Shown one piece after another: positions 14,878-23,228 of a stretch of DNA of 64,000 nt. Location: the NCBI GenBank assembly GCA_001899765.1, contig MKWM01000031.1:1-64000 (forward strand). Direction: 5' to 3'. A program made the translations under genes and the position numbers. Numbering within the stretch: position 1 is the stretch's first letter; each line of letters opens with the position of its first letter. Source of the stretch: Thiobacillus sp. 63-78 (GTDB lineage: Bacteria; Pseudomonadota; Gammaproteobacteria; Burkholderiales; Thiobacillaceae). Under the pieces are notes generated by a model. The model saw only the letters and a list, made by a program, of their open reading frames with translations, was not told the origin of the DNA and did not search any database.

Positions 14878-15435
14878 TCAGATCACGCGCTCGCGTCGCG
14901 CCTTGCTGCCCCATACCCAGACATACTGCACCCCCGATGCCGCCGCGACGGCGAACACGCCGATGAACAGCCAGTCCAGCCACACGCCCGGCGCCACCAG
15001 CCTGGCCAGACTGCCGAGCACCAGTGCAAGCAAGGTGAATTCGGCGAACACGTGCGTCTTGCCCAGCCAGGTGGGCTGGATTTCGAGATGGCCGGCCAGT
15101 CCACGATAGCTCAGCGCGCCGAGCACGATCACCGTGTCGCGCGCGAGGATCGCCAGCGTGACCCACAGCGGGATGGCGTCCGCCCGCGTGAGCATCACCA
15201 GTGTGACGATGCCGAGCGCCTTGTCGGCCACGGTGTCGAGCGCCGCGCCGAGCTGCGTCATCCGGTTCAGCGTGCGCGCCAGGAAACCATCGAGGCCGTC
15301 CGACAGCGCCGCCGCCAGGAACAGCCAGCACGCCGGCTCCCACTGGTGCCGATGGATCAGCCAGCCGACCGCCGGCACCGCCGCCAGCCGCAGCAGCGTG
15401 ATGACGTTCGGCAGATTGAAAACTCGTTCTCGCAT
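14878..15435 (-). CDS. pgsA: CDP-alcohol phosphatidyltransferase, probable phosphatidylglycerophosphate synthase
   Basis: This 185-residue membrane protein carries the family signature D-x2-DG-x2-AR-x8-G-x3-D-x3-D as SDGLDGFLAR...LGAALDTVADK. About five hydrophobic segments follow the NLPNVITLLRLAAVP start that is typical of PgsA. It would make phosphatidylglycerol phosphate from CDP-diacylglycerol and glycerol-3-phosphate. It lies 12 bp downstream of hrpA. Other CDP-alcohol transferases share the motif, so the substrate is inferred. Confidence 0.8.
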   Translation of the reverse strand: MRERVFNLPNVITLLRLAAVPAVGWLIHRHQWEPACWLFLAAALSDGLDGFLARTLNRMTQLGAALDTVADKALGIVTLVMLTRADAIPLWVTLAILARDTVIVLGALSYRGLAGHLEIQPTWLGKTHVFAEFTLLALVLGSLARLVAPGVWLDWLFIGVFAVAAASGVQYVWVWGSKARRERVI

Positions 15436-15447
15436 GCCTGACCGTCA

Positions 15448-18400
15448 TCAATCCAGCGGCTGTCTGGCAAGTTCGTCCCACAGCTTGTCCAGCCGCTTGA
15501 CCGACACCGGACAGGGCGTCTTCAGCTCCTGCGCGTAAAGCGAGATCCGCAGTTCCTCCAGATGCCAGCGGAATTCGTCCAATGCTGCCGGCACCACGCC
15601 CTTCACCTGCGCGCGCCGCGCCAGATACTTGTTCTGCAGGGTGAGGATGCCTGCCATCGCGCGGCCGTCGCGCTCGTTCGATGCCGGCAGTTTTTCCAGC
15701 CGCTTGAGAATGCCTTTCAGGTAGCGCGGCAGGTCCTTCAGGCGCGCCCACGGCGTCGCGGTGATGAAATCCGCCGGCACCAGCGCGGCGAGATGCGCGG
15801 TTTCGTCGCGCATCACTGCGGTGAACTGCGGTGGAGCGCCGAGGCGCGCCGCCACCTGCGCATGCAGGTCGAGGATTTCCGCCACGTCGCGCACGAGCGC
15901 CTGCTTCACCACGGCGATTCTGGGTTTGGCGCGCTCCTTCTGCCTGCCGAAGGTCTTCGCCTCGCGCGGCGTGGCGTCGTCGCCCAGCAGCGCGCGCGCG
16001 GCAATGGCGTCGAGCAGTTCGGCGCGCAGCTTGTCGGGGCCGCCGAAGTTGCGGTATTTCAGCGCCAGCGCGGTCTCGCGCGACAGATCCTTGTCGAGCT
16101 GCCTGAACTGCGCGGCCAGCGCGATGCGCAGCAGCCGCACCACGCCGCGGCGGGTCTCCATCTCCGCCGCTTCGGCCGCATCGAGCAGGCGCAAGTCGAC
16201 GCTCTCGCCATGGTCGATCAGCGCCGGGTAGCCGATCAGCTCGCGTCCGCTGCGCCTGAATTTCACCTGCTCGGGCAGGTCGCCGAAATTCCATTCGGTG
16301 AGACCGGTGCGCTCGAACTCGCTGTCCTCGGCGCCGCCGCCGTAGGTAATGCGGGCCGCGCCACCCAGTTGCTGGCGCAGGCTCGCGAGATCGCGGCCGC
16401 TGGCGAGTTCCTGCCCGCTGTCGTCGGTCACGCTGAGATTCATCTTCAGGTGCGCCGGCAGCTCGCCCTTCCACTCGTCGGGGTGGACGTCGGCGCCGGT
16501 TTTCCTGCGGATGAAACCGGCGAGCGCGTCGGTGAGCATGGCCTCGCCCGGCTTCGCCACCGAGAGGAAGGCGGTCACCGTGTCGGGCAGCGGAATCAGC
16601 GGACGGCGGCGCTCCTTGGACAGGAATTTCAAGAGCGCAGTGAGTTTTTCGCGGATGAGACCAGGCACCAGCCAGTCGATCCGCGCGGCTTCGATCCGGT
16701 TGAGCAGATACAGCGGCAGGCGCAGCGTCACGCCGTCGAGCGGGTGGCCGGGTTCGAAGCGGTACTTGAGCGCACACGCGACGCCGTCGACCGTCATCGT
16801 CTCGGGAAACAGCGCGTGGTCGGCGCCGAGCCCCGCGCCGAGAATATCCTCGCGCCGCAGGAACAGGATTTTCGGATCGGCGGCCTCGGCTTCGGCACGC
16901 CAGGTTTCAAACGCGGCGCCGTTGTGCAGGTCAGCCGGAATGCGCGCGTCGAACACGTGGAAAATGCGTTCCTCATCCAGCCACACGCCCGACTTGCGCG
17001 CCTTGTGTTCGAGGTCCTCGATTTCCTTGATGAGCGCGCGGTTGTGCGTGAACCACGGCGCCCGCGTGTCGTATTCCCCGGCCACCAGCGCGCCGCGAAT
17101 GAACAGCTCGCGCGACAGCGCCGGGTCGATCGGGCCGTAGTGGATTTTGCGCCGCGGCACCAGCGTGATGCCGTACAGGCTGACCCGCTCGAACGCGACC
17201 ACGCGCGCACCGTCCTTTTCCCAGTGCGGCTCAATGAACATGCGCGTCAGCAGATGCCGGCCCGCAGCCTCGATCCACTCGGGACGCACCTCGGCGACGG
17301 TGCGCGCGAGCAGCCGCCCAGTGTCGGTCAGCTCGGCCGCCATGATCCACTTGGGGCCCTTCTTCGCCAGCGCCGAGCCGGGATGAATCGACAGCTTGAT
17401 GCCGCGCGCCCCCTGGTAGTTGCCCTCATTGGACCGGTTTGGGCCCAGCCTCTGCTCCCTCTCCTTCGGGGAGAGGGTTGGGGTGAGGGAGCGGAAGCCG
17501 ATGTTACCGAGCAGCCCGGTCAGCAGCGCCTGATGGATCGCGTCGTAGCCGGCGTCCTTGTCGTTCTCGCGCAGCCCGAGTTCAGCGACCTGCGCGTGCA
17601 GCTGGCCGTGGATGTCGCGCCATTCGCGCATCCGCCGCGGCGACAGGAAATGGTCCTGCAACAAAGCCTGCAATTGCCGGTTGCTCTTCTTGTGCTGCAC
17701 CTGCTCCGTGTACCAGCGCCACAATTTGAGCCAGCCCATGAAATCGGAACGCTCATCCGCAAATAATTTGTGCTTCTCATCGGCCGCCTGCGCGCGCTCC
17801 ATCGGGCGGTCGCGCGGATCCTGCACCGACAGCGCGCTGGCGATGATCAGCACCTCGTTGACGCAGCGCTGCTGCTCGGCCGCCAATAACATTCGAGCAA
17901 TGCGCGGATCGAGCGGCAGCCTGGCGAGCTTGCTGCCAATCTTGGTCAAGGCCCCCTGCTCGTCGAGCGCGTGCAGTTCGGCCAGCAGCTGATAGCCGTC
18001 GGTGACGAGCCGCGAACTGGGCGGGTCGATGAAGGGAAAGCCCACCACATCGCCGAGGCCAAGCGACTTCATGCGCAGGATGACGCCGGCGAGCGAGGAA
18101 CGCAGCAGTTCGGGGTCGGTGAATCTGGGACGATTGCCGAAATCGGCTTCGTCGTAGAGGCGGATGCAGACGCCGTCGGCGACGCGGCCGCAGCGCCCGG
18201 CGCGCTGGTTGGCCGAGGCCTGCGAAATCTTCTCGATCAGGAGCTGCTCGACCTTGTTGCGCGCCGAATAGCGCTTCACCCGTGCGGTTCCGGGGTCGAT
18301 CACGTAGCGGATGCCCGGCACGGTGAGCGAGGTCTCGGCCACGTTGGTGGCGAGCACGATGCGGCGCAGCGCGCTGGTGGGCCTGAAGATCGCGTCCTGC

Positions 18401-19257
18401 TCGGCCACCGAGAGGCGGGAAAACAGCGGCAGGATTTCGGTGCCCGGCGGATGGTGCTTTCTGAGCGCCTCGGCGGTGTCGCGGATTTCGCGCTCGCCCG
18501 GCAGGAACACCAGGATGTCGCCGGAGCCCAGGCGCGCCAGTTCGTCGGTGGCGTCGAGGATGGCCGCAGTCAAATCGGTTTGGGCATCACGTTTGCTCCC
18601 TCCCCCTCTGGGGGAAGGTTGGGGAGAGGGCTTGCGTACCTCCGCGCCGTCCTCCTGCTCGATCGGCCGCCAGCGGATTTCCACCGGGTAGGTGCGCCCC
18701 GACACCTCGATCACCGGCACGCCGTCGAAGTGTTGCGAAAAGCGCTCGGCATCGATGGTCGCCGAGGTGATCACCACGCGCAGGTCGCTGCGCTGCGCCA
18801 GCAGCGTCTTCAGGTAGCCGAGCAGAAAATCGATGTTGAGGCTGCGTTCATGCGCCTCGTCGATGATGATCGTGTCGTAACGGCTCAAGAGCGGATCGCC
18901 CTGGCTTTCGGCCAGCAGGATGCCGTCGGTCATCACCTTGATCGCGGTATCGTGGCGCACCTTGTCGGTGAAGCGCACCTTGTAGCCGACCAGGCCGCCA
19001 AGTTCGCCGCCGAGTTCCTGCGCGATGCGCGCCGCCACCGAACGCGCGGCGATGCGGCGCGGCTGGGTGCAGCCGATCAGCCGACCCGGTCTCAATCCCG
19101 CTTCGAGGCACATCTTGGGAATCTGCGTGGTCTTGCCGGAGCCGGTCTCGCCGCACAGGATCAGCACGCGGTTGGCCTTGAGCGCGGCGAGGATGTCGTC
19201 GCGGCGGGCGCTGACCGGCAGGTCGGGATAAACGATGTTCAAGGTGGGGCTCAACAT
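15448..19257 (-). CDS. hrpA: ATP-dependent RNA helicase HrpA
   Basis: This 1269-residue DEAH-box helicase is close to the usual HrpA length (about 1300). Motifs visible are CGETGSGKTTQ (Walker A, about 36-46), IIIDEAHERSLN, VITSATIDAERF and QRAGRCGRVADG. The long C-terminal HrpA-specific region follows. Family members act in mRNA processing and stalled-ribosome handling. Two short Pro/Ser/Arg-rich inserts, KPSPQPSPRGGGSK and SLTPTLSPKEREQ, are encoded by dispersed DNA repeats and sit at family-variable loops without breaking the frame. Confidence 0.95.
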   Translation of the reverse strand: MLSPTLNIVYPDLPVSARRDDILAALKANRVLILCGETGSGKTTQIPKMCLEAGLRPGRLIGCTQPRRIAARSVAARIAQELGGELGGLVGYKVRFTDKVRHDTAIKVMTDGILLAESQGDPLLSRYDTIIIDEAHERSLNIDFLLGYLKTLLAQRSDLRVVITSATIDAERFSQHFDGVPVIEVSGRTYPVEIRWRPIEQEDGAEVRKPSPQPSPRGGGSKRDAQTDLTAAILDATDELARLGSGDILVFLPGEREIRDTAEALRKHHPPGTEILPLFSRLSVAEQDAIFRPTSALRRIVLATNVAETSLTVPGIRYVIDPGTARVKRYSARNKVEQLLIEKISQASANQRAGRCGRVADGVCIRLYDEADFGNRPRFTDPELLRSSLAGVILRMKSLGLGDVVGFPFIDPPSSRLVTDGYQLLAELHALDEQGALTKIGSKLARLPLDPRIARMLLAAEQQRCVNEVLIIASALSVQDPRDRPMERAQAADEKHKLFADERSDFMGWLKLWRWYTEQVQHKKSNRQLQALLQDHFLSPRRMREWRDIHGQLHAQVAELGLRENDKDAGYDAIHQALLTGLLGNIGFRSLTPTLSPKEREQRLGPNRSNEGNYQGARGIKLSIHPGSALAKKGPKWIMAAELTDTGRLLARTVAEVRPEWIEAAGRHLLTRMFIEPHWEKDGARVVAFERVSLYGITLVPRRKIHYGPIDPALSRELFIRGALVAGEYDTRAPWFTHNRALIKEIEDLEHKARKSGVWLDEERIFHVFDARIPADLHNGAAFETWRAEAEAADPKILFLRREDILGAGLGADHALFPETMTVDGVACALKYRFEPGHPLDGVTLRLPLYLLNRIEAARIDWLVPGLIREKLTALLKFLSKERRRPLIPLPDTVTAFLSVAKPGEAMLTDALAGFIRRKTGADVHPDEWKGELPAHLKMNLSVTDDSGQELASGRDLASLRQQLGGAARITYGGGAEDSEFERTGLTEWNFGDLPEQVKFRRSGRELIGYPALIDHGESVDLRLLDAAEAAEMETRRGVVRLLRIALAAQFRQLDKDLSRETALALKYRNFGGPDKLRAELLDAIAARALLGDDATPREAKTFGRQKERAKPRIAVVKQALVRDVAEILDLHAQVAARLGAPPQFTAVMRDETAHLAALVPADFITATPWARLKDLPRYLKGILKRLEKLPASNERDGRAMAGILTLQNKYLARRAQVKGVVPAALDEFRWHLEELRISLYAQELKTPCPVSVKRLDKLWDELARQPLD
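17454..17493. repeat. GC-rich dispersed repeat inserted in hrpA
   Basis: The unit contains CTCCCTCTCC, TTCG and GGGGAGAGGG, followed by TTGGGGTGAGGGAG. The first part is a near-palindrome. It encodes the TPTLSPKERE-type peptide on the minus strand. A related copy lies at 18595-18636. Confidence 0.75.
18595..18636. repeat. GC-rich dispersed repeat inserted in hrpA
   Basis: CTCCCTCCCCCTC, TGGGGGAAGG and TTGGGGAGAGGG match the copy at 17454-17493 in order and spacing. On the minus strand it encodes PSPQPSPRGGG. It remains in frame with the helicase. Confidence 0.75.
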
Positions 19258-19272
19258 TCAAAAACCGGATTG

Positions 19273-19382
19273 TCCGCGAAGGACGCGAAGGAAACCCTAT
19301 TTTCCTGACTTGCTCATCCATCAGGCTGGAATCGGGTTGGTTTCTTTCGCCTTTCTTCGTGTTCCTTCGCGTCCTTCGCGGA
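19273..19382. repeat. 110-bp inverted-repeat element
   Basis: The ends are a perfect 21-bp inverted repeat (19273-19293 with 19362-19382), built from the tandem unit GCGAAGGAC. It fills most of the gap between hrpA and the CbiM-like gene. Elements of the same size and logic but different sequence occur at 41287-41409 and 56685-56804. Confidence 0.85.
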
Positions 19383-19390
19383 TAAAAACT

Positions 19391-20074
19391 TTACTTGTTC
19401 TGGATATACCGTGCGTCATCGAAGGTTTCCAGCCAGGCCGGACGATAGACCGCCATCATCGTCACCATCATGCCGGTCGAAAACGCCTCGGCCCAGCCGA
19501 TCAATACCGTGGCATACGGCGTGTATTGGGCCAGCAGATAGTCGAGGGGATAAACCCCCGCCAATGCCATCAGGGCGGTGGTGGCCACGCCGACGGCCGC
19601 GGCCGAAAGCGCGGCACCGAAAAATCCGTTGCCCAGCACGTAGATGAAGAAATGGCTCGGCAAGCGGCGCTCGATCAACCGGTAGACGCCCCAGCTCACG
19701 GCTGCGGGCAGCGCCGCCATCAGCAAGGCATCCGCGCCCAGCGCCCTCCAGTCGCCCCGCCCGAATGCCGCGTTCGCCAGCAGGACCAGCACGCCAGAAA
19801 ACGTGGCGCGCCAGAAACCGAACATCAGCGTCAGCGCCGCCAGTCCGTACAGATGGAAGGCCAGACCGGGTCTGATGCCGGCGCGGATCTGCCACAGCGC
19901 CAGCACGGCCACCGTGGCGCCGAGAAACAGATTGAGCCGCGCTGGTTCGGCAAGCCGCCGCCAGTCACCCGACATCATCCAGCGCCAGAACAGGACAGCC
20001 AGCCCAAGCCAGCCAGCGACATAAAAGGGTTCGGGCAGCAGTGATGCGGACTGGCCCAGAGCGGTAAAATTCAT
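19391..20074 (-). CDS. CbiM-like energy-coupling-factor permease (orphan)
   Basis: This 227-residue protein has six or seven hydrophobic segments and the CbiM-superfamily section GLAALTLMFGFWRATFSG. The C-terminal IGWAEAFSTGMMVTMMAVY also matches ECF permease annotations. The N-terminal His of cobalt-binding CbiM is absent. No ATPase or T component is nearby, so a metal or vitamin uptake role is uncertain. It is divergent from the YecA-family gene. Confidence 0.65.
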   Translation of the reverse strand: MNFTALGQSASLLPEPFYVAGWLGLAVLFWRWMMSGDWRRLAEPARLNLFLGATVAVLALWQIRAGIRPGLAFHLYGLAALTLMFGFWRATFSGVLVLLANAAFGRGDWRALGADALLMAALPAAVSWGVYRLIERRLPSHFFIYVLGNGFFGAALSAAAVGVATTALMALAGVYPLDYLLAQYTPYATVLIGWAEAFSTGMMVTMMAVYRPAWLETFDDARYIQNK

Positions 20075-20126
20075 GAACGGATTTTACGCGATGCACCGAT
20101 CCACATACTTACTTCGAGCCCAAGCC

Positions 20127-20801
20127 ATGTCTGTATCCAAATCTTCCGACACCCCGCTCGGCGACGATGAAATCGACGAGCTGGCCGATCTGGTCGATCT
20201 CATCGATGAACGCACCGATCTCCCGCTCTCGCTGGAGGGAATGGATGGCTTCCTCGTTGCGCTGGCCTGCAGCCCGCGGGCCATCCCGCCCGGAGAATAC
20301 TTCCCCGTGCTGCTCGACCGCGACGGCGGCCTGGAGGCCGTATTCGAGAACGAATCCGACGCGGCGCGCTTTTTGTCGCTATTCACCCGCCGCCGCAACG
20401 AGATCGCCCGCGCGCTGGCCGCACCGATCGAGGACCTTACCGATCCCCGGGCGCTGTCGCCGCTGATCATGGACTGGAACGGCCTCCTCGCCGAGCTGCC
20501 TGTGGCCGAAGCCGGGCAACTGAAAGCGGCGGGCATCCCCCCTTACGCCCAGCTGTGGGCTGCGGGGTTTCTGCTGGCGGTGGAACACTGGGAAAACGAC
20601 TGGCGCCTGCCTGCGGACAGCAAGGATGAAGCCTTCGTCGATGAGGCACTCGATCCGTTTTACGTGCTGGCGGTGTCACCCGACGAACTTTCGCCCGAGG
20701 AGCGTGCCATCCGGCGTGAAGATCATGTCGCCCTTGCGCTGTGGGGAGTTTACGAACTGCGCGAATTCTGGCTCGACCGCGGCCAGGCGCCGCACGTCTG
20801 A
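20127..20801 (+). CDS. YecA/UPF0149-family protein
   Basis: This 224-residue protein is taken from the ATG of MSVSKSSDTPLGDDEIDEL. Upstream in-frame ATGs at 20073 and 20091 overlap the divergent gene's start. It is acidic, with EGMDGFLVALACSPRAIPPGE and the tail DHVALALWGVYELREFW, both family hallmarks. No SEC-C zinc motif is present at the C-terminus. The function of the family is not well defined. Confidence 0.8.
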   Translation: MSVSKSSDTPLGDDEIDELADLVDLIDERTDLPLSLEGMDGFLVALACSPRAIPPGEYFPVLLDRDGGLEAVFENESDAARFLSLFTRRRNEIARALAAPIEDLTDPRALSPLIMDWNGLLAELPVAEAGQLKAAGIPPYAQLWAAGFLLAVEHWENDWRLPADSKDEAFVDEALDPFYVLAVSPDELSPEERAIRREDHVALALWGVYELREFWLDRGQAPHV

Positions 20802-20834
20802 ATTCCTGTCATCTGAATCTGATACCCTGCACCG

Positions 20835-21509
20835 ATGAATCTCGCTCTGTTCGATCTCGACAACACCCTGCTCGCCGGCGATTCCGACTATGAATGGGGA
20901 CAGTTCCTCATCGCCAAGGACGTCGTCGACGGTGCGCACTACGAAGCCAGGAACCGCGCCTTCTACGAGGACTACAAGGCCGGCCGACTCGACATCCACG
21001 CCTTCCTGGCCTTCGCCCTGCGGCCGCTTGCCAGCCATACGCGCGCGCAGCTCGACGCCTGGCATGCCGAATACATGGAGACGCGCATCAAGCCGATGAT
21101 CACGCAAACGGCACGCGATCTCGTCAACAGGCATCTGGGTACTGCCGATCTGGTCGCCGTCATCACCGCCACCAACAGCTTCGTCACCGCTCCGATCGCG
21201 AAGGAGTTCGGGATTCCGTACCTGATTGCCACCGTCCCCGAAGAAATCGACGGCCATTTCACCGGAGAGGTCGCCGGAACGCCGTGTTTCCGCGAAGGCA
21301 AGGTCGTCCGCCTCGAACAGTTCCTCGAAGCCCGCGGTACACGCCTGGATCGTCTCGGCACCAGCTGGTTCTACAGCGACTCGCACAACGACCTGCCACT
21401 GCTGGAGAAAGTCCGGCACCCGGTTGCCGTCGACCCGGACCCCACGCTGCGTGCACACGCCGAAGCCAGGGACTGGCCGGTGATCTCGCTGCGCCAGCCG
21501 CCACCGTAA
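20835..21509 (+). CDS. HAD-superfamily phosphatase (SerB-like, subclass IB)
   Basis: This 224-residue protein opens with the nucleophile motif LFDLDNTLL (motif I DxDNT). ITATNSF serves as motif II and FYSDSHNDLPLL as motif III/IV. The length and the GIPYLIATVPEEIDG section match HAD-IB hydrolases such as histidinol- or phosphoserine-phosphatase-like enzymes. It is probably cotranscribed with the YecA-family gene 33 bp upstream and the PDC-sensor gene 12 bp downstream. The substrate is unknown. Confidence 0.88.
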   Translation: MNLALFDLDNTLLAGDSDYEWGQFLIAKDVVDGAHYEARNRAFYEDYKAGRLDIHAFLAFALRPLASHTRAQLDAWHAEYMETRIKPMITQTARDLVNRHLGTADLVAVITATNSFVTAPIAKEFGIPYLIATVPEEIDGHFTGEVAGTPCFREGKVVRLEQFLEARGTRLDRLGTSWFYSDSHNDLPLLEKVRHPVAVDPDPTLRAHAEARDWPVISLRQPPP

Positions 21510-21520
21510 GGCCACCGTCC

Positions 21521-22507
21521 ATGCAAGCCGCCGCCCCTGATCGCTCGTCTCCGCCTGCCCCGTCCACGCTCGCCGAAAGCGTCGCCCAGCAGCGCGATGC
21601 GCTCGCCAATCTGCTGCGCGAGCCATTGGCCCTGGCGGCGCAGGCGTGCAGCCGGGCCTGGCCAAGCCGCGCGGGGCTCAATACCGTCTTGACGAATGCG
21701 CTGCGCGCCCTGCCCGCCTGCAAGTATCTGTATGCGCTCGATACCCACGCCCTTCAACTGAGCGACAACATCAGCCAGGCGGGGCCGGTCGAGACGGACT
21801 ATGGACGCGACCGCTCCAACCGTCCCTATATGAACGAGGCCGTGCCGAGCCAGGGATTCCTGCTGTCGCAGGCCTACATCAGTCTGCGGGCCAGGCGGCC
21901 TTCGCTGACCGCGATCCAGATCGTGCGCGACGATGGCGGCCAGGTACTCGGTTTCGTCGGCGCCGATTTTGACCTGCGCGACCTGCCGATCACCGCCCGG
22001 TTATACAACGAACCCAGCGACTGGCGCCAGATCAAGGGCGACCCGGCCATCCGCGGCGCCGTATTCCAGCAGACCCGCAGCGACAGCCAGCTCGATCTGA
22101 ACGTCGACACCGTGCTGGGCGTGATGGAGGAACTGATGACCGATCGCGGCGTCTTCCACGGCAAGCTGCATTTCTCCAGCAGCCGCGCGACGATCTGGCT
22201 GGTCGACGACCCCTATCGCTATCGTTTGCTGGATATCAACGCGCTGATCGATCCCGACACCTGCCTGAGCTATCCGCGCCGGTCCTACCCGGACGATGCG
22301 GTGGTGCCACGGGGCAAGTTGCGCCCGGTTCTGGACACGCTGCGCGCGTTGCGTTTCATGGACGAGACGTTCTATCTGCGCGCCGGTTCGATCAATATCT
22401 TCAACGGCATGGTCGGCCTCACCTTTTCATGCGACGGTGCGCACTATCTGCCGTGGGACGAGTTTCTGAGTAAAGGCTACGATTTCTGGGCGGCCAGCAC
22501 GTCCTGA
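21521..22507 (+). CDS. PDC/Cache sensor-domain protein
   Basis: This 328-residue protein begins MQAAAPDRSSPPAPS. Residues about 45-165 look like a PDC (PhoQ/DcuS/CitA-like) sensor: LNTVLTNALRALPACKYLYA, YGRDRSNRPYMNEAVPSQG and a GFVGADFDLRDLP strand. No transmembrane segment or signal peptide and no output domain are visible, so it seems to be a stand-alone cytosolic sensor. The C-terminal half (from about 185) is unrecognised. It starts 12 bp after the HAD gene. Confidence 0.7.
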   Translation: MQAAAPDRSSPPAPSTLAESVAQQRDALANLLREPLALAAQACSRAWPSRAGLNTVLTNALRALPACKYLYALDTHALQLSDNISQAGPVETDYGRDRSNRPYMNEAVPSQGFLLSQAYISLRARRPSLTAIQIVRDDGGQVLGFVGADFDLRDLPITARLYNEPSDWRQIKGDPAIRGAVFQQTRSDSQLDLNVDTVLGVMEELMTDRGVFHGKLHFSSSRATIWLVDDPYRYRLLDINALIDPDTCLSYPRRSYPDDAVVPRGKLRPVLDTLRALRFMDETFYLRAGSINIFNGMVGLTFSCDGAHYLPWDEFLSKGYDFWAASTS

Positions 22508-22529
22508 ATCGCCGACCGAGACCTCCGCC

Positions 22530-23000
22530 TCAGGCGACCTTTGGCGCCTTTCCGGCACGGGGATACACCTGTATGGGAGCCCGCGTTGTTTTGGGGGGCC
22601 GGCGGCGGGTCAAGGACGCCAGCGTCACCCGGTCCAGTTTGTCCAGATAGGCCGCCGTCGCCGACTGCAAGACGTCCTTGAGCGCGCAGGCGGGCGAATA
22701 CAGGCATTGATTGCCGGACGGGTCGAAGCACTCGGCCATGTTGAAATCGGTCTCGGTATGGCGCACCACCTCTCCGATATTGATATCGGCCGGCTCGCGG
22801 TTCAGCCGCAATCCCCCATTACGGCCACGCACCGTTTCGACCATGCCGGTCAGCCCGAGCTGATACACCACCTTCATCAGATGGTTTTTCGAGATTCCGT
22901 GCACTTCGGCGATCTCGGAAATCGTCACCAGCCTGTCGCGGTGACTGGCAAGATACATCAGCGTGCGCAGTGCGTAATCGGTGTAGGCAGTCAGTCTCAT
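22530..23000 (-). CDS. nsrR: Rrf2-family NO-sensing repressor NsrR
   Basis: This 156-residue protein starts at MRLTAYTDYALRTLMYLA, the standard NsrR N-terminus. The Rrf2 winged helix (ISEIAEVHGISKNHLMKVVY) is followed by the three iron-sulfur cysteines in ECFDPSGNQCLYSPACALKDV (split by one Leu). NsrR represses NO-detoxification genes until NO damages its cluster. The divergent norZ next door is the expected target. The C-terminal tail (TRRRPPKTTRAPIQVYPRAG) is longer and more basic than usual. Confidence 0.92.
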   Translation of the reverse strand: MRLTAYTDYALRTLMYLASHRDRLVTISEIAEVHGISKNHLMKVVYQLGLTGMVETVRGRNGGLRLNREPADINIGEVVRHTETDFNMAECFDPSGNQCLYSPACALKDVLQSATAAYLDKLDRVTLASLTRRRPPKTTRAPIQVYPRAGKAPKVA

Positions 23001-23150
23001 GGCAGCAGCATCCTGTAGCAAGCGAACCCGCTATGGCCCGGCTCGGCGGCGATAAATCATGTACATAGTATATAGATTCAAAGCCCGCCTCCTGGTGGCG
23101 CCGCTGTTGCGTGCGCGCATCACAACAAAAAGATTTGAAGATATTTTTAT

Positions 23151-23178
23151 TTGCATCCATTAATGATGTATGTAATAT
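23151..23178 (+). promoter_or_regulatory. norZ promoter with candidate NsrR operator
   Basis: TTGCAT (23151-23156) and TAATAT (23173-23178) are separated by 16 bp and look like a sigma70 promoter. The spacer carries the imperfect dyad CATCCATTAATGATG. A separate ATGTACAT palindrome lies upstream near 23059-23066. Either could bind NsrR. The match to the published NsrR consensus is only partial. Confidence 0.45.
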
Positions 23179-23228
23179 GCCTCTTTAGAAATTCTTTTTT
23201 CAGCCCTTCGTTCGAAAGGAACCTCAAC

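Noticed and set aside
14792-17766. Very long antisense frames opposite or overlapping hrpA and pgsA
   Set aside because: Arg/Ala-rich low-complexity translations in GC-rich DNA; the opposite strand carries all helicase motifs.
21226-21757. Frames on both strands around the HAD/PDC-sensor junction
   Set aside because: Shadows; the two plus-strand genes have motif support and a consistent 12-bp spacing.
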